This document shows positions 13,045 through 25,194 of a DNA stretch of 64,000 nucleotides, in pieces. The stretch is from Symbiodinium natans (Eukaryota > Sar > Dinophyceae > Suessiales > Symbiodiniaceae). The first letter of the stretch is position 1. Each line of letters starts with the position of its first letter. Below the pieces are notes generated by a model. It did no database searches. It was not told the origin of the DNA and saw only the letters and a list, made by a program, of their open reading frames with translations. Both the position numbers and the translations under genes were made by a program. The stretch is taken from contig CAJNDS010000946.1 of NCBI GenBank assembly GCA_905221605.1, forward strand, positions 152,501 through 216,500. Direction: 5' to 3'.

Positions 13045-16000
13045 CTACTTCGCGGCCACAGCAACTCGCGCGTACGATCGGCACCGCACCAGGATGAGGA
13101 GCGGGATGGCCAGCAGCATCTGCAGCCCGGCGCCTTACTGTTGCTTAGTAGGGAATGGGGGGGGGGGATGAGGTACCCTAAACCCCCGAAACCCGAAACC
13201 CGAAACCCTAAACCCTAAACCCGAAACTCTAAACCCGAAACCCTAAACCCTAAACGCCCAAAAAGCCCGACAGGCGCCAAGAGCCACGAAAAAGCCCCTT
13301 AAAAGAAGGGGACCCCAGGATTTGTCCGTACCCACAGTGAAAAATGCGATTTATGGTACTGGAATCGGTGGTTTTGGGCACCCCTCCATTTTACGGCCAG
13401 GAAAGCCGTTGCACGCCCTTTTCTTCTGAAACCCCCCTTTTAGAACCCCCTTACGCCTCCCTTACACCCTTGAGCACCCCTCCATTGTACTGCGCCAGGA
13501 CCAGTCAACCCACAAAAAGCCCAAAAAGCCCCAAGAGCCAGCAAAAAGCTTTCTAAAAGAAGGGGAACCCAGGATTTTGTCCGTACCCACAGTGAAAAAT
13601 GCGATTTTTAGTACTGAAATCGATGGTTTTGGACACCCCCCCTCCATTTTAGAGCCAGGAAAGCCCCAAAAAGCCCCCGAAAGGCCCCAAGAACCACCAA
13701 AAGCATTCAGAAGCTTCAAAAGGCCCCTAGACAGAAGTGAAAACACCAAGATTTTGCCGACCCGCAATGAAAAATGCAATTGAACCCTAAGCCCTAACCA
13801 ACAGCAAGGCGCCCCAGAAGGCCAGGGTATAGCTGCGGCTCGCGTCGTAGATTGCCCCAACGACGGCGGGCCCCATCAGTGAGCCCAGGCTCATGGGAAG
13901 GTTTGCCAAGCCATAGAGATGTGCCAGCCTGCTTACTTCTCCAACCACTTCCTACTAAATAAGGAAACCCAAAAAGCTAAAAGTCCAGCTGTTTATTATA
14001 ACCATCGGCGAAAGCAAGATGAAACTTTAACTCCTACGAAAGAAGGAAGCCCAAAAAGTTAAAAAGCTCAGCTGTTGGCTACTAGACTCCCCTTAGAACC
14101 TCAACAAACAATTGTGTTTTCTTAGTATCCTCTTGGGTTTTATATAAACAAAACCCTAAACCCTAACTCTAAACCCTAAACCCGAAACCCTAATATTCCC
14201 AAGGGGGATAAAGGCTAAGTAAGGCCTGTCGCCACCGAAGAACTCGGCCAAGACGAGGCTTTGCACGCCCAGGCGCACGCCGGCGAAGGTCCCAAAGAGC
14301 CGAGCAAACGCTTCCAGCTCCATTGGCTCATGGCCTTTGGGGTTTAGGGTTTAGGGTTTAGGGTTTAGAGTGTAGAGTTTAAGGTTGGCAGTTTAACTAG
14401 ACCCAGGAGTAACCTAGGAAAAAAGGTACTTTTGCTGGTTTTAAGGGGACGATGAGGGAACCCCAACCCTAAACAAAAAGAAAAGGAATAAGAGCCTACT
14501 CCGGGTTCTAGGTAATAAGTCCCCATGAAGCCACCCGTAGAAGACAAAAATGCAGCCCTAAACCCTCAACCCTCAACCCTCAACCCTAAACCCTCAACCC
14601 TCAACCCTCAACCCTAAACCCTAAACCCTAAACCCTAAAGGAAGCTAAGTGGCAGTAGGGCAAGCAGATCATGGACACGCTTTGGATGGCGATGACAAGC
14701 ATGAAGACCGAGGAGGCGCGGCAGAAGCTCGGCAGGAAGCCGCAGGAGAGGGATCCCAGCATGCTCCTCAGGGTTTAGGGTTTAGGGTTTGGGGTTTGGG
14801 GTTTAGGGTTTAGGGTTTGGGGTTTGGGGTTTGGGGTTTAGGGTTTAGGGTTTAGGGTTTAGGGTTTAGGGTTTAGGGCTTAGGGTTTAGGGTTTAGGGT
14901 TAAGGCTTTTGGGCGTCTACATGGTCCTTGCCTCAAAGTTCGCCTCGGCCCGTAGCCGACAGCGTCTGGAACAAGCCGACCTCCCTCTTTCCCCCCCCCC
15001 ACCCCCTGTGCGAAAACCGGGAGGGTCCTTTCCGGGACCTCCACGCCGCTTCCTGACGCACCCCCCCTGCGACCCTGTTTGCCAATTTAGGCTTAGGGGC
15101 GAAGCTCGGAAGAAGTCAAGCTCCCACCACCCAACCCAGCTTCACTTGGCAACAAACCACAGATCACAAGTGCGGCAAAATGTTGCACCGCCTGCTGACG
15201 CTGCAAGGCTCTACTACTGATTGCGGTAACACCTGGGCTTCGGGGATCCTCCAGCAAGCCTAGACGTCCAAAGTGCCCTAAACCCTAAACCCTAAACCCG
15301 AAACCCTAAAGGGTCGGCCGCTCTCCGGCGTGCTCTTTCCGTGTCTGCAACCCCGGTGCCCTGAAACTCCGAGGTGCACGCGGCTCGGCAGCCCCACGTC
15401 TAATTCACATGTGGGAGGGGCGTGCTTCGTGCAGATGCGGCTCGCTGCTCCCATTCTGGCCATCATGGTGGGTGCGTCCTGGTAGCCTTGCACGTCCCGC
15501 GCGTAGAACACGAGGTGAGTGTAGGGCACAGTGAAGCCGCAGAAAAAGAAGAAGTACGCCGCACAAAGCAGGACGAAGTTGATCTCTGCGAATGGACGAA
15601 CCAGATCCTCACACAGCTCAGGATGATTTACAATTTCGGCTGAAGTTGTTGAGGGAGGCATAGAATGCTCAGATGTACGTCTGAAGTCTGAAAAAAAACA
15701 AGGAAAGGAGGCCCCGTACTGTAGGCGTCAGACACGTTCGGCAAAATTTTGAACGTGCCCCCGCCCCTCCCCACCCCCCCCACCCAAGCCCGAAACCCTA
15801 AACCCTAAACCCTAGACCCTAAACCACTTCTTACACTGCATGCCACGATTCCTGGCCATGCTCCTTCAGAGCTGAGGACAGAGACCTCTTCAGAGGCGCG
15901 GCCGTGGCCACCACGCGGCTCGTGTTCGGGGCGCGCGTCGCCCACCAGAATCCCAAAAGGCTGGATGCAAGCAGCACCCCGCAGGTGGCTGCAGTGAGCT

Positions 16001-16720
16001 TCTGGGTGACGCGCCAGCCGAACTCCATGTGGGAGTAGTGCATCAGGGAATTTGCCAGCAAGCCGCCCACACCGAGGCCTGCGAGATGTCTGCGCAATAC
16101 TGGCGCAGCCACTGCCTTGATGCCTCCCTTACCCCACCCCCGCCTGAAGAAGCCAGGTGCACGCCCACCGTCAGCTGATTGCCCTTCAGGTGCTCATAGA
16201 GCACGGCGATTGCCTGAGTGTACTTCAGCTTCCGACCTCAAGCCCCGGCGCCCGAACTTCTTCAAACTTCCCGAAACCAAGGCCCGAGGCGCCGGGGTGA
16301 CGAGCAGGGCCAGGGAAATGCCCGAAAGGAGGCTGTAGGAGATGAAGAGCCACCGTGCCCCAGGGGTGATGCCTTGGCTCTGGGGCAGCTGGGATGATGA
16401 TGTAGGTAGAGGGATGCTGGGCTTCTTTTAAGGGCAGCCGCGCGACTGTCCAGGAGAAGGCTGGCCACCAAAGCCAGGAGTCCCGCAGACATCATCCGGA
16501 CGTAGCCCAGCTTCCGCACGGTGAAGCCCGCAAGCATGTTCGTGAGGTGGAAGACAAAGTCGCGCGAGGACCCGATCAGGGCCAGGGTCCCCGCAGACTC
16601 ACCCGTCTGCGACTTGAGGGCTGCGAAGAGCTGGCCGAAGGAAAACTTCAGGCCCAGGCAGTTTGCTTGCACTGTGAAGGAGGCCAGAACCAGAATCTGC
16701 ACCTCACATGGCACCCTCAT
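13045..16720 (-). CDS. Monocarboxylate-transporter-like MFS permease (SLC16 type)
   Basis: This is a membrane transporter of the major facilitator superfamily. SLC16 relatives move monocarboxylates or similar small molecules; the substrate cannot be read here. Exon-like blocks run collinearly down the minus strand. They are about 16450-16720 (first membrane spans, SFGQLFAALKSQTGESAGTL), 16270-16370 (ARWLFISYSLLSGISLALLV), 16145-16245, 15835-16115, 15540-15661 (INFVLLCAAYFFFFCGFTVP, the span after the central loop), 14645-14770, 14225-14335 (ARLFGTFAGVRLGVQSLVLA), 13795-13945 (SLMGPAVVGAIYDASRSYTL, the typical penultimate-span G-P-x-x-x-G-x-x-x-D signature) and 13045-13140, ending hydrophobic with a TAG stop. 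Introns hold telomere-like arrays. The true start may lie in an upstream exon, as the first block may begin at a splice acceptor. The family call is firm; exact junctions are not. Confidence 0.72.
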
Positions 16721-17233
16721 ACCTCGAGCTCCCCCCAGGAATCGTGCTCAGAATGCACCGAGCCGCATGACAGCACGGAGGTGCAGAAGCGACGACGGCA
16801 TGCGGCAAGGGGCTCTAAGGGCACGGGGCCTTGAGGACACACGGCCGCCGCTTTCTTCACCTTCTTCGGTCCAGCTCATGGACTGCCGGCCAAGATCTCT
16901 ATTTAGGTCGAACCCAAAATCCGGTTTGGGCTTGGGTTCAGCTAAGAATCGGCAGGAGCACTGCTTGTTGATTTGGTTGGGCCCGCCTGGTGAAAAGCAC
17001 ACTCCTGATGGGGACGTTGACGCCTCGACTGCGCTGGGACTTCTGTGGATGTTTTGAGAAACCTAAGCCCTAAACCCTAAACCCTTAACCCTAAACCCTG
17101 TCTAGTGGTGCAGGGGTGTGGCTTAGGGTTTAGGGCTTAGAGCTCTGGGCTGGTGTTGTATTTGGTTCCATGCCTTAGGGGCAACACCCTAAACCCTAAA
17201 CCCTAAACCCGAAACCCTAAACCCTAAACCCCT

Positions 17234-20200
17234 CAATGCTTGATGCTCCTGTTGCTGAGGCAGCCGCCCACTCCGAGCGTGTCGGTGCCGCACACGAGGG
17301 CCAACAAGGAGGCCTTCGCCAGAGCAAAAGGGACTGGCCTGGTTTAGGGTTTAGGGTTTAGGGTTTAGGGTTGAGGGTTGAGGGTTGAGGGTTGAGGGTT
17401 AAGGGTTGAGGGTTGAGGGTTGAGGGTTGAGGGTTTAGGGTTTAGGGTTTAGGGTTTAGGGTTTAGGGTTTAGGGTTTAGGGTTTAGGGTTTAGAGGGTT
17501 TAGGGTTGAGGGTTGAGGGTTGAGGGTTGAGGGTTTCGCGTTTAGGGTTTAGGGTTGAGGGTTTATAGGGTTTATAGGGTTTATCGGGTTTGTAGGGTTT
17601 ATAGGGTTTATAGGGTTTATAGGGTTTATAGGGTTTATAGGGTTTATAGGGTTTATAGGGTTTATAGGGTTTAGGGCTTAGGGAACCCTAAACCAGCACA
17701 CGGCCCCGCCTGCGACAGCTGCTCGACCAGGCGCCTTTGTTGCAATGCGGAACTGCGCTCTTCAGGGTTATAGGGTTATAGGGTTTTAGGGTTTGGGAGT
17801 AGGGTAGGGTTTAGGGTTTAGAGGTTTCGGTTTTAAGGTTTTAGGGTTATGGGGTTTTCAGGTTTAGGTTTTTGGGTCTTAGGGTTTTAGGGGTGTTAGG
17901 GGCTTTGGCGGCTTTATGGTTCTAGGTTATAGGGTTTAGAGGTTTAGGTTTTTGGGTCTTAGGGTTTTTGGGTGGTTGCGGCTTAGGGTTTTAGGGTTTT
18001 AGGGTTTTAGGGTTATAGGGTTATAGGGTTATAGGGTTATAGGGTTTAGAGGTTTAGGTTTTTGGGTCTTAAGGTTTTCGGGTTTTGAGGTTTGGGGATT
18101 TTGGGGGTTTGATGGTTTTAGGCTGGGATGTTCCCCCTTATAATATACTAACAGTCCTTACTAGGGATGATATCCGGGGGCACTGTAATCCCTAACAAGG
18201 ACTGTTCGTATAAGGGGAGCATCCCAAGTTTTGGGGTTCAGGGGTTTTCTGAGGCCTGGCTGAGACTAGGAGACCCTAAACCCTAAGCCCTATCACCCCA
18301 GACCCTGAACTCAAACCCCTACACCCTAAGCCCTAAAACCCTAAACCCTAAACCCTAAGCCCTAAAACCCTAAACCCTAAGCCCCTAGACCGTGTAGATC
18401 TCCGTCAGAAAGGATCCGCAAACCCCTGAAACCTGAATCCCAGCGCTGGGCCGGCGACCGGTACCGAGGCAGCAGCCCGGCGTGGTGTACCCCAACACCC
18501 TTCCTGACAGCTTAGGGCTTCGATGTTGGGATACCACCACCCTAAACCCTAAACCCTAAACCCCTTAATGGGGATTGTAATCGGGTGGGCTACAATCCCT
18601 TTCAAGGACTGCTACTAGAAGGGGAGAACATCCCAACTTCTATGCATTTGTCATTCGCGGGTACTCATGGCTCATGTGTATACGGCTGGTATGTATGTAG
18701 CTTTAGGGTTTAGGGTTTAGGGTTTCGGGCTTAGGGTTTAGGGTTTAGGGTTTAGGAAGCCGCTTAACTTAAAGCCATTAGCGAAATTGCCTTGCTATCT
18801 TCATATGAGGGGTTCCAAACATAGGGTACCCTTTTGGGGGGGGGGGGGTTCCTTTGATAAGGATTCCATTATTTGGGGTAGATTCAGGGTACCATATCTT
18901 GTAGATGCTTAGGGTTTAGGGTTTAGGGTTTAGGGTTTAGGGTCTAGGGTCTAGGGTCTAGGGGTTTAGGGTTTAGGGTTTAAGGTTTAGGGTTTAGGGT
19001 TTAGGGTTTAGGGTTTAGGGTTTAGGGTTTAGGGTTTAGGGTGATTTATATGCAATGCGGGCCCCCCGGCAGCAGCAGCGCCCGGAGCTCGGCGCCGAAG
19101 GGCGAGGCGAAGCTCGCGCCCTCCACAGCTCGCCGCAAGGCCTCCGACCCCTCCAAGGAGGGTTTAGGGTTTAGGGTTTGGGGTTTAGGGTTTAGGGTTT
19201 AGGGTTTGGGGTTTAGGGTTTAGGGTTTAGGGTTAGGGTTTTGGATTTGGGGTGGAGGTCGGCATGGGGACATGCCGGTCATGCAAGAAGTGAGAGCAGG
19301 ACTAGATTCAGAAATCGTTTAGGGTTTTAGGGTTTTAGGGTTTTAGGGTTTTAGGGTTTTAGGGTTTTAGGGTTTTAGGGTTTTAGGGTTTAGGGTTTAG
19401 GGTTTAAGGTTTAGGGTTTAGGGTTCAGGGTTCAGGGTTTAGGGTTTAGGGTTTAGGGTTCAGGGTTTAGGGTTTAGGGTTTAGGGTTTAGGGTTTAGGG
19501 TTTAGGGTTTAGGGTTTAGGGTTTAGGGTTTAGGGTTTAGGGTTTAGGGTTTAGGGTTTAGGGTTTAGGGTTTAGGGTTTAGGGTTTAGGGTTTAGGGTT
19601 TAGGGTTTAGGGTTTAGGGTTTAGGGTTTAGGGTTTAGGGTTTAGGGTTTAGGGTGCCCTCTGCCGGGGAAGGAAGCGTTCTTCTGCGGCAGGTGCATTC
19701 TCCCAAAACGGGCGACTGAAGGGCAATGTCTTTGAATTGTCAACAATGAGATATCCATCCCCTCAATGTCTTAAAGTTAAGACATCCAGCCCATCAAGTT
19801 CTCAATTTGGGGGAAGAATCCAGTGCTGGATTTCGGGGAGGGGGGGGGGAGAGCCAAATAAAGAAATCGAGGGGCTGGATTTTCGAATCTAAGAAATTGA
19901 AGCTGAATTTCCTTGTTTGGCGAGGGGGGAGGAGGGAAATCCCAACTTAAGAAATCGAGGGCATGCAGTTCTTGATCTGACCCGTCTGTAAGAGGTTGAT
20001 TAAGGCGTAGACCTCAGAATCTCCCAATTGGCAGCTTGAGGGCTGGATGTCTAAATTGAGGATGCAAGAAAGAATCACATTGGCACTCACTCCTGATTGT
20101 GAGAAACTGGGTTAAGAACATCGACAGTCCCTTCAAATTGTGGAAGTGATTCTGCAGCACAATAATGACATACAACCCTCTAACAAATCCCCTGGCGCCT

Positions 20201-23200
20201 CATTTCCCAATTCCCCTACTAAGAACCTGCAAGTCAACCTGGTAGGTCGAGCTACGGATGCGCCATAGCCCTGAGACATCGCCCATGGGCCATGATGCCC
20301 TAGTGACTCTAGTGCTCGCGTTTATTCGGGGCTCCTGCACCATTGCTGGGGTACTATCTAAAATTATCATGTTAGTTCCTTCTTGGGTTTATTATCATGT
20401 TAGTTCCTTCTTGGGTTTATTATCATGTTAGTTCCTTCTTGGGTTTTAAGTATTCATAAGTGATGTAAAAATGATCTTCAACAATGGCGCGGCCTCCGGG
20501 GCTTCCGGGTTTGAGGAGTTGGCGGATGAGGAGGGGCGCTCCCAGGAACCCCCTAAATGCCGAAACCCCAAACTCTCGCAACCTTAAACCGGAAAACCTG
20601 AACCCCAAACCCTAAACCCTAAACCCCAAACCCTAAACCCTGAACCCCTAAATCCTAAACCCTGAACCCCTAAACCCTAAACCCTAAACCCGAAGACCCG
20701 AATCCCAGCGGTCCCCGCCGCCTCCTCCCGGCCATCCTGGTCCAGCGCAGAGGCGAGCAGGCAGCGTCCGTCTGCTGCCTGAGTAGGGTTTAGGGTTTAG
20801 GGTTTAGGGTGTAGGGTTTAGGGTTTAGGGTTTAGGGTTTAGGGTTTAGGGTTTAGGGTTTGGGGTTTGGGGTTTGGGGTTTGGGGTTTGGGGTTTGGGG
20901 TTTGGGGTTTGGGGTTTGGGGTTTGGGGTTTGGGGTTTAGGGTGTATAGAAGGGAAGCTCGCTGGTGCTAAAAGCACCCGGGCCGCTTGCTTGCGTTAGC
21001 ATGCAGTCCCACCCCAAGCACCCAAGCTGTTCTCATTTAGGGTTTAGGGTTCACCCCCCAAACCCCTAAACCCCAAACCCCAAACCCCAAACCCTGAACC
21101 CTAAACCCCAAACCTTTCCACATCCTGGCCTTGGCGTCGGCCATCTCCCTGGCAGTCCGGAGGGCTTCTCGCTGCGAGAAGTGCACGACGTACACTGGAA
21201 ACCTCCTTGGTAGCACAGTACCCATACAATAACACGTTTAGGGTTTAGGGTTTAGGGTTTTCAGGGTGTAGGGCGTAGGGTTTAGGGTTTACGGGTTAAA
21301 GGTTTAGGGTTTAGGGTTTAAGGGGTTGCTTTCTAAGGGAACCTTGAACCCAAACAAAGGGGAAAAGGGCACACCACTGGGGCTGCCAAGCCTCTGGGAG
21401 CGCAGCAGCTGGGCCACGGAGGCCGCCACGGATGCCTCGCTGTAGGCAAAGTGCAGCGGCACGGGCCGGTCCTGCGAAGACACCACGCGCACCTGGCTGC
21501 TTCTCTTAGCAGGGAATGAGGGAATTAAGGGGTGTATATCTATATATATGTATATATGTATATATGTATATATGTATATATGTATATATGTATATATGTA
21601 TATATGTATATGTGTATATGTATATATGTATATATATCTCTATATCTATATCTATATATATCTATATATAGATATATGTAGATATATGCGGCCCAACTTC
21701 CCTCATTCCCTTATACAATCCCGTAAAGGGTATATGTAGGGCCCCAATTCCATTATGCCCCAAAACCCTAAACCCTAAGCCCTAAACCCTAAACCCTAAA
21801 CCCTAAATCCTAAGAACCCAGGGGGGGCACCGGCCGCCCGGAGCGCTCTTCCAGGGTCCGGTAGAGGCCGCCGTTGGCGCCCAGCGTGCCAGACATCCTG
21901 GGCTGCTGTTGGGGAACGTCGAAGGTGAAGTTGAGGAAGCGATCTGCTTCCATCGATGACTATACATATATATATATATATATAATGTATATACATATGT
22001 AAGTATATATATATATATATGTATACATGTCGGCATAGATAGATAGATAGATATGCATTAATATGTGTATATATATATGTGGTATGAAGCATTTTCTGAA
22101 TTTGTCGAAGCCACATGGTCGCTTCATTTAGAACTTACGTTCCCTACTCCAAAGCACACAAGTACCCGCAACCCTAAGCCCTAAACCCTAAACCCTAAAC
22201 CCCAAACCCTGACCCTAAACCCTAAACCCTAAACCCTAAACCCTAAACCCTAAACCCTAAACCCTAAACCCTAAACCCTAAACCCTAAACCCTAAACCCT
22301 AAAGCCCAGCATCAGGAGGAAGGCGGTGCCAGTCATGCGCCAGAGCGGTACCTCCCAGGCCGAGCCCCGGTCTGGGTCGGCGAAGTAATGGAACCTTGGT
22401 CTTGGGGTTTAAGGTTTAGGGTTTAGGGTTTAGGGTTTAGGGTTTAGGGTTCAGGGTTTAGGGTTCAGGGTTTAGGTTTTCATCGCCATGAGACTCCAAG
22501 CCCTCAGCCCTAAACCCCTTTTGCTGATGAACCCGAAACCCTAAACCCTAAACCTTGAACCCCTGAAGCCCTGAACCCTAAGCCCTAAACTTCCCGAAAT
22601 AAGACTCTAAACCCTCAAACCGGTTTGTCAAACCATCCTCGGAACTCGTGCCAAAAAAGCCTTGTGTTGTACAAAAATGGGGTGTCGGGTGGAACCGGGC
22701 CCTTCAAGAAACAAAAAGAGGTAGAAAACCCGGGCACCACTGAATGTCCCAAGGAACTCGTCCATGACCACGGTGCTAATGCCGGAAGCCTCCCCCTCAT
22801 GTAGGGAGATGCTGGCGAGGACCTCGGCCGTGCAGCAAATCAAAGGCGCCCGCTGGTTCAGGGAGATGTCGCCTGTGGCCATGCCAACGCTAGCAGGTCC
22901 AAAGTGGCGACACAGATCGAAAAACTTCTCGCTGGTAAGTGCTTTGGTGGGCGATGTATAGTAGGCCCTGTTGCCTTCCGCCAGCGCCTTAAAGAGCGCA
23001 GCAACGGCAACTAATGACTTTCCACTTCCGGTTGGGGTGTCCAGCACGACGTGGGCACCAGAGAAGATCTCCACGATTGCTTCCTCTTGCGCCTTGTACA
23101 GCTGCACACCTCTCTCTTCAAGCGCCTGCATGAAGAGTAGCAGTAGATCTTCGCAGTCCTCTTCCTGTGGCAGATGCTTTTGCAACCACGGCACGTGACC

Positions 23201-23506
23201 CGACTGCACTTCCATCACATCGCCCTCCTGCAAGTCGGTATCTGCCTCGGGTCGAGCAACTGTAGACACCTCCGGCTCCGCCCTTAACCTTCGGAAACCT
23301 CTCTGGAACTTCTGCTTCAGACGGGGCAGTCGCCACACCTCACAGCCACCGAGAGCCAAACCCAAGAGGCAGGAAACAGCGGCAACGTTGGGCTGCGAGG
23401 CGCGCACGTGCGCTGAGGGCCCCGTCGGCCGAGTCTGAGATCCGGCTCGCCTTCTTCGAGGGATCCTCCCCTGCAACTCCACGCACTCCACGTTCACGGC
23501 CAGCAT
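17234..23506 (-). CDS. DExH helicase of the bacterial DUF3516 type, many exons, C-terminus not found
   Basis: This is a superfamily-2 ATP-dependent helicase. The first exon (22758-23506) carries a 130-residue leader, then motif I (DTPTGSGKS), Ia ([14 protein letters not shown]), Ib ([20 protein letters not shown]) and motif II (VVMDE). Later exons continue collinearly: about 22314-22394 ([18 protein letters not shown]), 21831-21897 (MSGTLG, motif III with SGT for SAT), 21392-21492 ([17 protein letters not shown]), about 21116-21203 ([14 protein letters not shown]), about 19060-19155 ([15 protein letters not shown]), about 18440-18493 ([11 protein letters not shown]), about 17690-17757 ([11 protein letters not shown]) and 17234-17331 ([10 protein letters not shown], motif V). 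The order and wording match bacterial, especially actinobacterial, helicases with a DUF3516 tail. Reading on past motif V meets a TGA at 17234. Motif VI and the DUF3516 tail were not found, so the gene is truncated or the last exon is spliced elsewhere. The hydrophobic patch in the leader could be a targeting signal. Confidence 0.82.
17341..17670. repeat. Composite array: TTTAGGG, TTGAGGG and 9-bp TTTATAGGG
   Basis: Blocks of TTGAGGG (17370-17437 and 17505-17530), TTTAGGG, and then about 12 copies of the nonamer TTTATAGGG (17556-17665) lie in an intron between the last two helicase exons. Confidence 0.92.
18125..18225. mobile_element. 101-bp MITE-like element, family B
   Basis: Inverted ends GGGATGTTCCCCCTTATA and TATAAGGGGAGCATCCC, with inner inverted blocks ACAGTCCTTA and AAGGACTGT, can fold into a long imperfect hairpin. 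It lies in a helicase intron. Related copies are at 18561-18634 and 45145-45242. Confidence 0.8.
18561..18634. mobile_element. Family B element, partial copy
   Basis: It shares the end AAGGACTGCTACTAGAAGGG ... GAACATCCC and the central ATCCC block with family B. The left end is shortened and abuts a CCCTAAA array. Confidence 0.55.
18905..19040. repeat. TTTAGGG telomere-like array
   Basis: About 18 units, three of them TCTAGGG in tandem. Confidence 0.93.
19317..19654. repeat. TTTTAGGG block followed by long TTTAGGG array
   Basis: Nine octamers TTTTAGGG, then about 37 TTTAGGG heptamers, in a helicase intron. Confidence 0.95.
19660..20360. other. Unique intronic stretch of the helicase gene
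   Basis: It is non-repetitive apart from loose recurrences of AAGAAATCGAG and CTGGAT, and the palindrome GTCTTAA-AG-TTAAGAC near 19770. No coding was recognised. Confidence 0.5.
20363..20446. repeat. 28-bp triplicate
   Basis: Three perfect head-to-tail copies of a 28-bp unit (ATTATCATGTTAGTTCCTTC...) lie in a unique stretch of a helicase intron. Confidence 0.9.
20785..20940. repeat. TTTAGGG then TTTGGGG array
   Basis: Nine TTTAGGG units are followed by about 12 perfect TTTGGGG units. Confidence 0.95.
21325..21391. mobile_element. Family D element at the start of a helicase intron
   Basis: In reverse orientation it begins GCTTGGCAGCCCCAGTGGTG directly after the exon ending at 21392 and continues with GGTTCAAGGTTCCCTTAGAA, like the other family D copies. 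A looser relative (TTCAGTGGTGCCCGGG) begins the first helicase intron at 22757. Confidence 0.65.
21503..21712. mobile_element. Family A-like element expanded by an AT microsatellite
   Basis: The ends TTAGCAGGGAATGAGG and CCTCATTCCCTTA match family A termini. The interior is filled by (TATATG)n and related AT repeats. It lies in the helicase gene just upstream of the exon at 21392-21492. Confidence 0.6.
22210..22303. repeat. CCCTAAA telomere-like array
   Basis: About 13 units abut the helicase exon that ends near 22314. Confidence 0.95.
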
Positions 23507-23929
23507 GGCTAATGCCTACTCGTCTGCAACATTCAAGTCGCAGTGGGGGCTTCGGAGCAACAAGTTACTTCGTTGTTTGGGAAACAATATCTAAAGTACC
23601 CTAAACCCTATACCCTAAACCCTAAACCCTAGAACCCTCTTCGGGTCGCCCGTACGTCATGCGGACACGCTTACGGCTACGTCTGTACCAAGGGAACAGC
23701 CCCCAAGCCTGAGCGGCTACAGGGATGGCGCCACAACTTCTAGCAATTTCGGGCTTAGGGCTTAGGGCTAAGGTTTAGGGTTTTGGGTCTAGGGTTTAGG
23801 GTTTAGGGTTTCGGGTTTGGGGCTTGGGGTTTGGGGTTTAGGGTTAGGGTTTAGGGTTTAGGGTTTAGGATTTAGGGTTTGGTGTAGGGTTTCGGGTATA
23901 ATGTTAACGTCGCTTTAATAAACCCCCCC

Positions 23930-24960
23930 CCCCCAAAAAAAAAAAAACTTGTTTTGGTCCGCGGGGTTTGGGGGGGTAGAAAAAAACTTGTTTTGGTCCG
24001 CGGGGTTTGGAGGGGTAGAAAAAAACGAGTGGGTGCCAATAATGCGGATTCTGGGGGTCTTGGGGGGGGGGTTAGCTGTCAGGGTCTGTTGTGCTTGGTC
24101 TCGAAGGGTTCTGCTTGCTCTCTGCAGCACCTTTTGCTCTGTGGGCCCGACTTGTTCTGTTTGTTGGTCTGTTGTCCTGCTCTGCTGCCATGGACCGTCG
24201 CTCTGTGGCCTCTTGGCTCTGTCTGGTTATTTGTTCTGGCTGTGCGTCCGGGTGGGGAGGGGGGGGGGGGGTTAAAAATTCGAATCTGAGGAAATGGAGA
24301 TCTCCTCGGCCATGGCTGGTGCTGGGTCTGAGGCCCCCCCTGACCCGGCCACTGGGCTGAAATTCCTTCTCCCTCAACCCCACCCCCAAGTCTGAACCCC
24401 CCCAGAAAGATCTGAGGCCTCTCTGAATTCCTTGCTCCCTGGTGGGGATGGATCTGGTGCCGCCCCTGGTGTCGTCTCTTGGCACCAAGATTCTGCTTTC
24501 CCCCCCCTCTGTAACCTCTCCTCCTCAATTAATTCAGGGTGTTCTGGGTTTGGGGTTTAGGGTTTCCACCCGGAGGCTGCCGGCACGGGCTCTGGTGCCC
24601 CTGGTGCCCCTGGGGCTGACTCTGGTGTCTCTTGGCACCAATTTTCGCTTTAGGGTTTAGGGGTTCATTAGGGTTTAGGGTTTAGGGTTTAGGGGTTTCT
24701 GCCTGGAGGCTGCTGGGCCTGGTGGCAATGGCTCTGGCCCGGGCACTGGCTCTGGCCATGCTCTGGTTTTTTGGCGGCAACGTTTTCCTTTCCCCCCTCT
24801 GCAAACCTCCCCCCTAAATTAATTAGGCCTCTGGTCCACCCACGGCATCGCAAGCCCCCCACGGTTCTGGTGGCTTGGATGAAGTTCTGCCATCTGGCCC
24901 TGTGCCTTTTCTGCAGAGGTGTAATCTGTGGGCTTGGGCTCTGTGGTTTAATCAGGGTTT
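23930..24960. other. Divergent region between the helicase and plus-strand islands
   Basis: A duplicated 46-bp block (CTTGTTTTGGTCCGCGGGGT...) occurs at 23947-24038. TCTG-rich sequence with G- and C-runs follows. Several short frames on both strands look like composition artefacts. A strand switch in gene direction must lie near here. Confidence 0.45.
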
Positions 24961-25194
24961 AGGGTTGGGGTTGGAAGAATTAGGGTTTAGGGTTGGGGTT
25001 TAATAAGGGCCAGTTAGGGTTTAGGGTTCTCGGATCTGAGGGGCCTCTGCCGGCTGGATCTGGGAAGCATTACACTGCCAGGGTGCAGTTTCTTGGCACC
25101 CACCAGTAATTAGCCTTTTCTGTAATTAATGAATGTATTTAATATATGGTTTAATTAGGGTTTGGGGGTTTAGGGTTTAGTGTAGCATGAAGAC

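Noticed and set aside
21535-21740. Tyr/Ile/Met-repeat protein from alternating TATATG sequence
   Set aside because: This is a microsatellite within an inverted-repeat element; the open frame follows from the repeat period.
23915-24530. Several overlapping frames of 70-150 codons around 24 kb
   Set aside because: They depend on G/C runs and a 46-bp duplication, all strands are open, and none shows a domain.
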